Below are positions 33,864 to 39,415 of a stretch of DNA of 39,578 nt, one piece after another. The notes below the pieces were generated by a model. The model did not search any database, was not told the DNA's origin, and saw nothing but the letters and a program-made list of their open reading frames with translations. Every line of letters starts with the position of its first letter. The stretch's first letter is position 1. Source of the DNA: a bacterium (GTDB lineage: Bacteria; Auribacterota; UBA6266); contig JAQUNG010000004.1 of assembly GCA_028717725.1 (NCBI GenBank), positions 1 to 39,578 of the forward strand, in the 5' to 3' direction. The position numbers and the translations under genes were made by a program.

Positions 33864-33865
33864 TT

Positions 33866-34591
33866 ATGTCCGTCCGGAAAACTTCCGCAAAATACAGGAG
33901 AATAATACTAAAACTCAGCGGGGAAGCCCTTGAAGGAGAACAATATAGCATAGACAGGGGCAAAACACTTGAAATCGCAAAGAAATTGAAAGAAATTTCC
34001 CGCACAGGTACCCAGATAGGTATTGTTATAGGCGGCGGCAATATTTTCAGGGGGTTGTCTGCGAGTGAAAAAGGTATGGATAGGACAACCGCCGACTATA
34101 TGGGCATGCTCGCAACGGTTATCAATGCCCTGGCATTGCAGTCTGACCTTGAAAAAATCGGTGTTCAGACACGTGTTATGACGGCTTTTGAAATGAGAGC
34201 CATAGGGGAGCTTTATATAAGAAGAAGGGCAGTCCGCCACCTGGAAAAAGGAAGAGTTGTTATTTTTGCCGGGGGAACAGGCAATCCGTTTTTCTCAACC
34301 GATACTACGGCGGCGCTTCGCGCAAGTGAGGTTAACGCGGATGCCATAATCAAGGCTACAAAAGTGGACGGAGTATATTCTGATGACCCTATGAAGAACA
34401 GGAAAGCAAAGATGTTCAAAGATTTGACTTACATAGATGTTCTAAAAAGAAATCTTAAGGTTATGGATTCCACGGCTATTTCGCTCTGTATGGATAATAA
34501 TATGCCGATAATAGTGCTTAACATGTCAAAACCCGGTGCTGTCAGAAATGTTTTACTTGGCAAAAAGATAGGAACGGTTGTCCACGGCTGA
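33866..34591 (+). CDS. pyrH: UMP kinase
   Basis: 241 residues, an amino-acid-kinase-fold enzyme making UDP from UMP. Features: [56 protein letters not shown], then [20 protein letters not shown] and [18 protein letters not shown]. All are standard for bacterial PyrH. It precedes frr as usual. Confidence 0.96.
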   Translation: MSVRKTSAKYRRIILKLSGEALEGEQYSIDRGKTLEIAKKLKEISRTGTQIGIVIGGGNIFRGLSASEKGMDRTTADYMGMLATVINALALQSDLEKIGVQTRVMTAFEMRAIGELYIRRRAVRHLEKGRVVIFAGGTGNPFFSTDTTAALRASEVNADAIIKATKVDGVYSDDPMKNRKAKMFKDLTYIDVLKRNLKVMDSTAISLCMDNNMPIIVLNMSKPGAVRNVLLGKKIGTVVHG

Positions 34592-34611
34592 TTTTGGACA
34601 GGGGGGTATCG

Positions 34612-35172
34612 ATGGTTCTTAAAAAAATTCTTGCGGAAATGGAAGAACATATGAAAAAAAGTGTGAAGAACATTCATGACGAATTTTCTTCTATACGTAC
34701 CGGAAAAGCTTCTCCTATGTTAGTGGAAAATATATTGGTGGAGTATTACGGTTCTCAAATGAAACTTAAGGAGATTGCGGGTATTACGACCCCGGATCCC
34801 AGGCTTATTGTTGTTCAGCCCTGGGATGTCGGAGCGGTTTCGGCGATTGAAAAGGCAATTATGAAGTCCGATCTCGGTATAACGCCGAACAACGACGGCA
34901 GGATTTTACGCGTGCCCATACCGGAATTGAATGAGGAAAGAAGAAAAGATTTGATAAAGGTTGTGAAAAAATTGGCCGAAGACGGGAAAATTTCCATAAG
35001 AAATATCAGACGGAATGCCAACCATGACATTGAAAAAGCATTTAAAGATGCAGCTATTACCGAAGACGCAAAGTTCGACGCCGTTGAAAAAACGCAGAAA
35101 AAAACGGATGAATACATAAAAGAAATCGATGAATTGGTTAAACACAAAGAAAAAGAAATAATGGAAGTCTGA
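34612..35172 (+). CDS. frr: Ribosome recycling factor
   Basis: 186 residues from ATG 34612, which has GGGGGG 5-6 nt upstream; TTG 34594 would add six unlike residues. It splits post-termination ribosomes with EF-G. The sequence shows FSSIRTGKASPMLVENILVE, YYGSQMKLKEIAGITTPDPR, LIVVQPWDVGAVSAIEKAIM, then LGITPNNDGRILRVPIPELN and EERRKDLIKVVKKLAEDGKI. It ends in a coiled coil. It is the last gene of the cluster. Confidence 0.96.
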   Translation: MVLKKILAEMEEHMKKSVKNIHDEFSSIRTGKASPMLVENILVEYYGSQMKLKEIAGITTPDPRLIVVQPWDVGAVSAIEKAIMKSDLGITPNNDGRILRVPIPELNEERRKDLIKVVKKLAEDGKISIRNIRRNANHDIEKAFKDAAITEDAKFDAVEKTQKKTDEYIKEIDELVKHKEKEIMEV

Positions 35173-35203
35173 CTTTCCTTTGTAGTGTTTATACATAAAG
35201 TAA

Positions 35204-35231
35204 TTGACATAGCCCCTTTTTTGTATATAAT
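35204..35231 (+). promoter_or_regulatory. Consensus promoter for the tRNA-Lys/tRNA-Glu unit
   Basis: TTGACA at 35204-35209 and TATAAT at 35226-35231, both perfect, spaced 16 nt. The predicted start is about 35238, some 20 nt before tRNA-Lys. With the terminator at 35781-35822 it could also read the small gene after tRNA-Glu. Confidence 0.85.
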
Positions 35232-35256
35232 TTCTGCTTTGCTCTTTCTATTTTTT

Positions 35257-35332
35257 GGGCCAGTAGCTCAGTCGGTAGAGCACCGCCCTTTTAAGGCGGG
35301 TGTCCTGGGTTCGAGTCCCAGCTGGCTCACCA
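35257..35332 (+). tRNA. tRNA-Lys (anticodon TTT)
   Basis: 76 nt with encoded CCA. The 7-bp acceptor stem (GGGCCAG with CTGGCTC) has one G-U pair. The anticodon loop CTTTTAA gives TTT. All arms fold normally. Confidence 0.96.
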
Positions 35333-35407
35333 TCCGCTTTCGCTTAAAGTAGTGTTTTTTACTACGGCAACTATGGCGGGCAGATTGATTTAAAAAATGT
35401 CTTATGC

Positions 35408-35483
35408 GACCCCATCGTCTAGTGGCCTAGGACACAGGGTTTTCATCCCTGCAACACGGGTTCGACTCCCGTTGGGGTCGCCA
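35408..35483 (+). tRNA. tRNA-Glu (anticodon TTC), probable integration site
   Basis: 76 nt with encoded CCA. Acceptor GACCCCA pairs with TGGGGTC; the anticodon loop TTTTCAT gives TTC. Core genes end here and accessory genes begin directly after its CCA, so its 3' half is the likely attachment site of the element to the right. Confidence 0.96.
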
Positions 35484-35490
35484 GGCTCAT

Positions 35491-35778
35491 GTGCGTAACC
35501 TGGAAATAGCTGTCCAGGGATTAACGCATCATGAGGCAGACAGGTTACTTAAGCTCTTTCACAATTTAGTTGAATCTCCAAAAGTAGGGGGTCATATGGC
35601 CATGATTGCGGACATAAAGACCTATGAAGCCGAAATTGCTGATTTGGAGTATCTGCAGGCCCGTGCTGAAGCAAAGAAAACCCGTGCGGCCCAGGAAGAT
35701 TTCATTGAAGCTGTACACAAGTTTTTAATGAAGCTTCCCGAAGGTTTAAGAAAGTATTTTTCTGGCAGATTAGGTTAA
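35491..35778 (+). CDS. Small protein of unknown function next to tRNA-Glu
   Basis: Up to 95 residues from GTG 35491, only 7 nt after the tRNA and without a ribosome site. ATG 35596 has AGGGGG 5 nt upstream and would give 60 residues. The stretch before it still looks coding (EADRLLKLFHNLVESP, an amphipathic helix), so the gene may have lost its 5' end when the element joined the tRNA. The rest is helical and charged (ADLEYLQARAEAKKTRAA, then LPEGLRKYFSG). I recognise no family. It ends 2 nt before a strong terminator and is probably transcribed from the tRNA promoter at 35204. Confidence 0.55.
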   Translation: MRNLEIAVQGLTHHEADRLLKLFHNLVESPKVGGHMAMIADIKTYEAEIADLEYLQARAEAKKTRAAQEDFIEAVHKFLMKLPEGLRKYFSGRLG

Positions 35779-35780
35779 GC

Positions 35781-35822
35781 AAAAAGACAGGAGTTTAGTG
35801 CTCCTGTCTTTTTTTTTTTTTT
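35781..35822 (+). terminator. Strong intrinsic terminator
   Basis: A 13-bp stem, AAAAAGACAGGAG (35781-35793) with CTCCTGTCTTTTT (35801-35813), loop TTTAGTG, followed by T residues to 35822. It ends the tRNA-linked transcript and insulates the replication gene. Confidence 0.93.
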
Positions 35823-35843
35823 GAATTTAATGCGGAGATTATT

Positions 35844-36959
35844 ATGCAGCAGAGAAACTATCCCATAGGTATCCGGGGTGGGATATTGGAGAAAAAGCAC
35901 GTGGCTCAAATAGGGGGAGCTATCTACACTTTCATGGCTTTGCTTGATAGGCAAACTTCGCTGGATGGCACCGTTAATTTTGGCAATTCGATTAAGTTGA
36001 GGGAATTGGCAAGTTTATTAGGAAAGTCCTGGCGCACGATTCACCGAGAAGTGTCGGCATTGGCGCAGTATGAATACATTGAAGTTAAGAAGAACGGAAA
36101 CGGCGTAAGGATAAAGATTTTAAAGCCCAAGAAGCATTTTCAAGGGGATAAAGAAAATCCTCTATACCTGCCGCAGTTTCTGGATTATTTGCACGAACAA
36201 TTTATAGAGAACCCCGTGCAAGCGGTAAATGACCTCGAGATATTTTCTTACCTGGTAGATAGCCTAAAAACCATCGCGGATCACTACAAAAACGGTAACC
36301 AGTCCGCGGCAAAAAAGATTTCTGATGAAATAATAAATACAGTAAATCAACCTGTGGATAAACACAGAAGCTATGACAAATCTGTCATAGCTGATATGAC
36401 AAAACTGTCACAACAGCCTGTGGATAACCCTGAAGGTTATGACAAATCTGTCATAACTAAAGAGCCAACCTATGACAAAACTGTCATAGGTAAAGAACAA
36501 GGTTATGACAACTCTGTCACATCTGACAAAAACAGACCTGACAAACTTGTCATAACTGACCGACGACACAGAAGCAGTAACAGCTTTAGAATAAATAACA
36601 GCTGTTACAGCTGTAGTCTTGTGGATAACTCCTGCTATGGTGACCTTCTTCTTGCAATAGAGAAACTGTGCTATTTGCCGTACGGTTCGGTAATGACAAA
36701 AAAAGATAAAGCTCTGATTAAGGAAGGGATACAGGCCTTTTGCGCAATAATGAAAAATCACGGGTGGTGTCTACAAGAGTGTGATAACCCCGATTTCTGC
36801 ATTAAATACCTAGGAGAAGCAGTAAGTAAAGCAGCACTGAAAAAAGTGAAGTACAAGGGGTCTTATTTAAAGAAAGTATTTGAGGAAATTGTCCGGGATA
36901 GGAGCGATTCGCTGGATGCTCAGTACAAAAGAGAGAAGAAAAAGGCGGGGGAGCTGTAA
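35844..36959 (+). CDS. Winged-helix replication initiator with an origin inside its coding sequence
   Basis: 371 residues. ATG 35844 has GGAG 9 nt upstream. Three parts are visible. (1) Residues ~1-105: a winged helix-turn-helix, with GGAIYTFMALLDRQTSLDG, KLRELASLLGKSWRTIHREV and a wing-like NGNGVRIKILKPKK. (2) Residues ~165-245: a low-complexity linker of imperfect repeats such as QPVDKHRSYDKSVIA and QPVDNPEGYDKSVIT, which is the peptide reading of palindromic DNA sites and DnaA boxes. (3) Residues ~265-371: a helical C-terminus (GYL-type segment KGSYLKKVFEEIVRDR) that could recruit helicase or loader. This plan, DNA-binding N-terminus, iterons in mid-gene, partner-binding C-terminus, is that of lambda O. 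Sequence similarity to O is not evident, so the role is inferred from architecture. A transcription regulator is the alternative. Confidence 0.72.
   Translation: MQQRNYPIGIRGGILEKKHVAQIGGAIYTFMALLDRQTSLDGTVNFGNSIKLRELASLLGKSWRTIHREVSALAQYEYIEVKKNGNGVRIKILKPKKHFQGDKENPLYLPQFLDYLHEQFIENPVQAVNDLEIFSYLVDSLKTIADHYKNGNQSAAKKISDEIINTVNQPVDKHRSYDKSVIADMTKLSQQPVDNPEGYDKSVITKEPTYDKTVIGKEQGYDNSVTSDKNRPDKLVITDRRHRSSNSFRINNSCYSCSLVDNSCYGDLLLAIEKLCYLPYGSVMTKKDKALIKEGIQAFCAIMKNHGWCLQECDNPDFCIKYLGEAVSKAALKKVKYKGSYLKKVFEEIVRDRSDSLDAQYKREKKKAGEL
36353..36361 (-). promoter_or_regulatory. DnaA box 1
   Basis: TGTGGATAA, which on the minus strand is TTATCCACA, the perfect consensus. Its centre is 23.5 bp before the centre of palindrome 1. 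Confidence 0.7.
36369..36552. repeat. Array of six palindromic iterons, TGACA-N4-TGTCA
   Basis: Centres at 36380.5, 36403.5, 36446.5, 36479.5, 36512.5 and 36545.5. Spacings are 23, 43, 33, 33 and 33 bp, all near whole helical turns. Perfect arm lengths: site 1 ten bp (36369-36378/36383-36392), site 3 nine bp, site 4 ten bp; sites 2, 5 and 6 keep at least the five-base core. Spacers are AATC, AAAC, AATC, AAAC, ACTC, AACT. The first 132 bp read as a diverged 66-bp tandem duplication, each unit starting with a DnaA box. Confidence 0.88.
36419..36427 (-). promoter_or_regulatory. DnaA box 2
   Basis: Second perfect copy (TTATCCACA on the minus strand), exactly 66 bp from box 1 and again 23.5 bp before the next palindrome centre (site 3). 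Confidence 0.7.
36620..36628 (-). promoter_or_regulatory. DnaA box 3
   Basis: Third perfect copy in the same orientation, 201 bp after box 2 and just past the AACAGCTGTT palindrome. It closes the origin region on the right. Confidence 0.65.
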
Positions 36960-36994
36960 AAAATACCAGGTTAATAGCCGGAGGGGAGCTGTCT

Positions 36995-37273
36995 ATGCCG
37001 AATATAGGGAATTGCAGGTCGCAGAAATGTTTATCGACGACAAAATCAGTATTTTTAGGGGATAAAAAAACGGAAAAAGCCCAGGTGTTTGTGGCTGATG
37101 ATAAGGGGAATTGTGTTGTTATAGAAGTAGAGCCCTGTGTTTATAGGGAGTACGCCATAGACAGAGTAATGGCGACTGGAATGTTTTTTAAGGCAGGTAT
37201 GAGTAGGTTGCGCGAACTGTCAAGTAATTTAACACAATCTCGGCTGAGGTTATACCGGTTTTATAGAAAATAG
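36995..37273 (+). CDS. Small protein of unknown function
   Basis: 92 residues from ATG 36995; GGAGGGG ends about 8 nt upstream. I recognise no family. The middle is beta-like (KAQVFVADDKGNCVVIEVEP), followed by a helical, Arg-rich end (SRLRELSSNLTQSRLRLYRF). Four cysteines are present but not in a metal-binding pattern. It follows the initiator gene by 35 nt and is probably in the same transcript. It may be a small regulator of replication, but nothing in the sequence proves it. Confidence 0.5.
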   Translation: MPNIGNCRSQKCLSTTKSVFLGDKKTEKAQVFVADDKGNCVVIEVEPCVYREYAIDRVMATGMFFKAGMSRLRELSSNLTQSRLRLYRFYRK

Positions 37274-37305
37274 AACCACTATATCTTGTGTTTTTGGGGG
37301 TATTT

Positions 37306-37677
37306 GTGAATACCATAATAAATGCAAAAAATGAAAATATGACGAAACTGCTTTATTTTAAAGGACTTACAAATAGTTCCCCAAGTTTACATACACTGTT
37401 ATTATCGGACGTTGCAGGTTTCCCTGGGGTGCTGGCGGTTTATGACATAACGGGGATGTTTTGGGTTAAGATGACCATTTATTCCCCGGACCATAGACCC
37501 CACAGACTGTTTTCGCGTGGGTTAATCAATGGGGTAGGGGATGTATTCCAGATCGTAATAGATGATGCTAATTTTCACCCCCCTGCGTCCCCACGAGCCC
37601 AAGTTGCCACAGGGGGTACCCTCTATATTACCCTATGCGTGTGTGAAATCTTGAAAAAAATTTTAAAAATTTTTTAA
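37306..37677 (+). CDS. Protein of unknown function
   Basis: 123 residues from GTG 37306, with GGGGG about 5 nt upstream; GTG 37288 would add six residues. No family is recognised. The sequence has hydrophobic strands (TLLLSDVAGFPGVLAVYDIT) and a Pro-rich, GC-rich section near 37580 (NFHPPASPRAQ), and ends in Lys/Ile-rich residues (ILKKILKIF). The base composition around 37575-37625 differs from both flanks. It may be a real element gene or a decayed one. Confidence 0.4.
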   Translation: MNTIINAKNENMTKLLYFKGLTNSSPSLHTLLLSDVAGFPGVLAVYDITGMFWVKMTIYSPDHRPHRLFSRGLINGVGDVFQIVIDDANFHPPASPRAQVATGGTLYITLCVCEILKKILKIF

Positions 37678-37767
37678 AAACCGAGAAGGAGGCGATATCA
37701 ATGATTTGAGGGTGGTAAGTCCATGTAGGTGATAGGTTGAATCAGAATTTTTAAAAAGGAGGAAGTT

Positions 37768-38178
37768 ATGACGAAACAGAAAAGCATTTTGTTAGACGGC
37801 TTCCAGGCGGCGCTTGGAAGATTCGAGAAACTCCCCGACGGTTGGGTAAAAGATAATTTCTTGGGTATAGACTGGGGCCCAAGCTCAGAAAAACGCATGA
37901 ATTGGGAAGATGCCGGGAAATTCTGCGCTGAGAAAGATAAAGAAGGCCGGATGCCGGAAGCTCACGAGCAGATAAGCCTGATAGATTTCGGTAAAATCTT
38001 TCCTGTAATAAACCCCGAGTTTTTCCCGGACACAAAGACCTGCGACTGGTACTGGACGAGAACACCTGTTGCCGCTTATCCGGGCATCGCGTGGACGGTG
38101 AATTTCTACCGCGGCGACGTGGGCAACTCCAATAAGGTCTTCGATAACTATGTGCGGCCCGTGCGCCCCAGCAAGTAG
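37768..38178 (+). CDS. DUF1566/Lcl C-terminal-type protein with C-type-lectin-like tail; candidate DGR target
   Basis: 136 residues, AGGAGG 6-7 nt before ATG. The pattern follows DUF1566 proteins: NWEDAGKFCAEKD, then EGRMPEAHEQISLIDF (family: WRLPT.EEL.SL.D), FFPDTKTCDWYWTRTP (family: YWSST), AWTVNFYRGDV and the end NYVRPVR. In diversity-generating retroelements such tails are the variable region of a C-type-lectin fold that binds ligands. From TTC TAC onward, codons TTC TAC CGC GGC GAC GGC AAC TCC GTC TTC AAC all end in C, unlike the A/T-ending use around it. No signal peptide is present, which would suit a phage structural protein. No retroelement genes are visible, so the DGR link is inference. 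Confidence 0.78.
   Translation: MTKQKSILLDGFQAALGRFEKLPDGWVKDNFLGIDWGPSSEKRMNWEDAGKFCAEKDKEGRMPEAHEQISLIDFGKIFPVINPEFFPDTKTCDWYWTRTPVAAYPGIAWTVNFYRGDVGNSNKVFDNYVRPVRPSK
38062..38178 (+). other. Candidate variable region (VR) of the DUF1566-type gene
   Basis: GC-rich 3' end of the gene, with many NNC codons at residues that vary in the family, ending in TATGTGCGGCCCGTGCGC (YVRPVR), the fixed end of many variable regions. I found no similar second copy (template repeat) in the window. Confidence 0.4.
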
Positions 38179-38204
38179 TTTGACTTTTTGAGGAAGGAGC
38201 TTGT

Positions 38205-38369
38205 ATGAAAAAAGAATTATTAAAGCTTAAGTGGTCAATGATTGTTCATGCGGCTGATGACACATGTGACAGCTGCGATCTCAAGGGTATACAGAATATC
38301 TGTACATTGTGCCCGGTGGTTTTGTTTCTTAAAAGCCTGTTAAAAAGAGATAAAAAGCATGACGAATAA
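38205..38369 (+). CDS. Small CxxC-CxxC protein
   Basis: 54 residues from ATG 38205 with GGAAGGAG about 6 nt upstream. A basic start (KKELLKLKWSMIVHAADD) is followed by DTCDSCDLKG and NICTLCPVV, four cysteines in a compact zinc-ribbon-like arrangement, and a hydrophobic then basic end. Function is unknown; such small zinc proteins in phages often bind nucleic acid or host proteins. Its last 11 nt overlap the next gene, implying coupled translation. Confidence 0.65.
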   Translation: MKKELLKLKWSMIVHAADDTCDSCDLKGIQNICTLCPVVLFLKSLLKRDKKHDE

Positions 38370-39123
38370 GTCGGAAGTTGAAATGGCGATTGCCTTGGCA
38401 GAAGCCGAAACGGGTGTCAGAGGAGGGAAAGGAGATATCCCTCTTTGTTGTGTTGCTAAATCCAGGGCCAGGCGTTGGACCGAAGAAGAGGATCGATTTG
38501 TTTTGGAGAATCATGGCCGGTTGTCGGAGAAGGAAAGCGCAAAAAGGCTTAAAAGAACTTTGGTGGCTGTGCATATCCATAAAGAGCGAGAAATGAAACT
38601 CAAAGGTATATCAAAAAGTCCGAGTATTATGACTGCGGAGCAGGTAGCAAACGGGTTGGGTAAGGACAGTAAATCTATCCATTTACTCATGGATAGAGGA
38701 CTTATGCCTTGTAGACGCCTGCCAAGCAGCAGAGTAATGCGTGTTATTGATCGTTTTGCGTTGTTGAAATGGATAGTTAATCCAGAGAACTGGCTTTACT
38801 TTAGACCAACCCGGGTTGGGAACTTTTGCAGAAAAAGTAAAAGAGGCTATGGTGATTATGATTATGCATTCTGGGAAAATGCCCGGGCAGCTGTATTGAA
38901 AGCTTGTCGCAGATGGAAAGATGAGTGGCTAACACCAGGACAAGCCGCTCATAGACTTAAAATTAAAGCGTCCGGGACAAGATATATTAATGTGGCAATT
39001 AAAAAGGGTATTTTAAAAGCAAAACGATGGGGTAATTGGTGGGTCAGGAAGAGTGATTTACCTTCCAGAGGGAAAACGATTAATTTCAAAGGCGACATTG
39101 TCCAGTGGGATGAGTGCGATTAA
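38359..39123 (+). CDS. DNA-binding protein with SANT/Myb-like and two excisionase-like domains
   Basis: 254 residues. Residues ~37-80 look like a SANT/Myb helix trio: ARRWTEEEDRFVLENHGRLS, then EKESAKRLKRTLVAVHIHKE. Residues ~92-140 resemble a MerR/excisionase-type helix-turn-helix (MTAEQVANGLGKDSKSIHLL, MDRGLMPCRRLPSSRVMRVI). Residues ~195-240 repeat that type (WLTPGQAAHRLKIKASG, then KAKRWGNWWVRKSDLP). Three DNA-binding units in one chain suggest a multi-site regulator of the element. It starts inside the end of the CxxC gene (11-nt overlap). No catalytic motif is seen. Confidence 0.68.
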   Translation: MTNKSEVEMAIALAEAETGVRGGKGDIPLCCVAKSRARRWTEEEDRFVLENHGRLSEKESAKRLKRTLVAVHIHKEREMKLKGISKSPSIMTAEQVANGLGKDSKSIHLLMDRGLMPCRRLPSSRVMRVIDRFALLKWIVNPENWLYFRPTRVGNFCRKSKRGYGDYDYAFWENARAAVLKACRRWKDEWLTPGQAAHRLKIKASGTRYINVAIKKGILKAKRWGNWWVRKSDLPSRGKTINFKGDIVQWDECD

Positions 39124-39168
39124 AAAATTTTGCGGAGAACAGGAGTAGTTTAAAGAAGGGAGAAGGTG

Positions 39169-39399
39169 ATGGTAGACAAGAAAAACAACAAAGGCGGCGT
39201 TTTCAACGAGACAAAAAAGAGCCTTGAAGAAGCCGCTGCTATCGTGAAAAAACTTGATCTTGAAGACTTTATTGGGCACATCAGCAAAGAGGATAAAACC
39301 CCGGACAAGACATTACGCCTGGCCCGCGCGGCATATGGCTTCAGGAGAGAAGCACTGCAGTTGGAAAAAGAAGAAGATGAGGCAAAAAAAGTAAAATAA
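39169..39399 (+). CDS. Small charged helical protein of unknown function
   Basis: 76 residues from ATG 39169; GGGAGAAGG lies just upstream and a GTG one codon earlier is possible. The sequence is helical and charged: NETKKSLEEAAAIVKKLDLE, then TLRLARAAYGFRREALQLEK and an acidic/basic end. I recognise no family. It follows the SANT-type gene by 45 nt and looks like a typical short early gene of a phage or plasmid. Confidence 0.55.
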   Translation: MVDKKNNKGGVFNETKKSLEEAAAIVKKLDLEDFIGHISKEDKTPDKTLRLARAAYGFRREALQLEKEEDEAKKVK

Positions 39400-39415
39400 A
39401 AACATCGAAGGTGAA

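Larger units (their letters stand above)
36311..36628. other. Putative replication origin embedded in the initiator gene
   Basis: The region holds an AT-rich stretch (36311-36350, candidate unwinding element), three perfect DnaA boxes, six TGACA-N4-TGTCA palindromes, and a 9-bp inverted repeat (36577-36585 with 36600-36608) around an AT-rich loop. All lie within 320 bp in the middle of the coding sequence. These are the standard parts of an iteron-type origin. Confidence 0.68.

Noticed and set aside
36369-36552. Operator array for an unlinked repressor
   Set aside because: The sites lie over 500 bp inside a coding sequence and no promoter is near; together with three DnaA boxes an origin explains them better. 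Autoregulation by the same protein is still possible.
36351-36628. CRISPR array
   Set aside because: The repeats are short palindromes with coding sequence between them in one open frame; spacers are not unique sequences of 30-40 nt flanked by long identical repeats, and no cas gene is present.
36880-37065. Open frame overlapping the end of the initiator gene
   Set aside because: It runs in another frame of the initiator and of the next gene and has no ribosome site.
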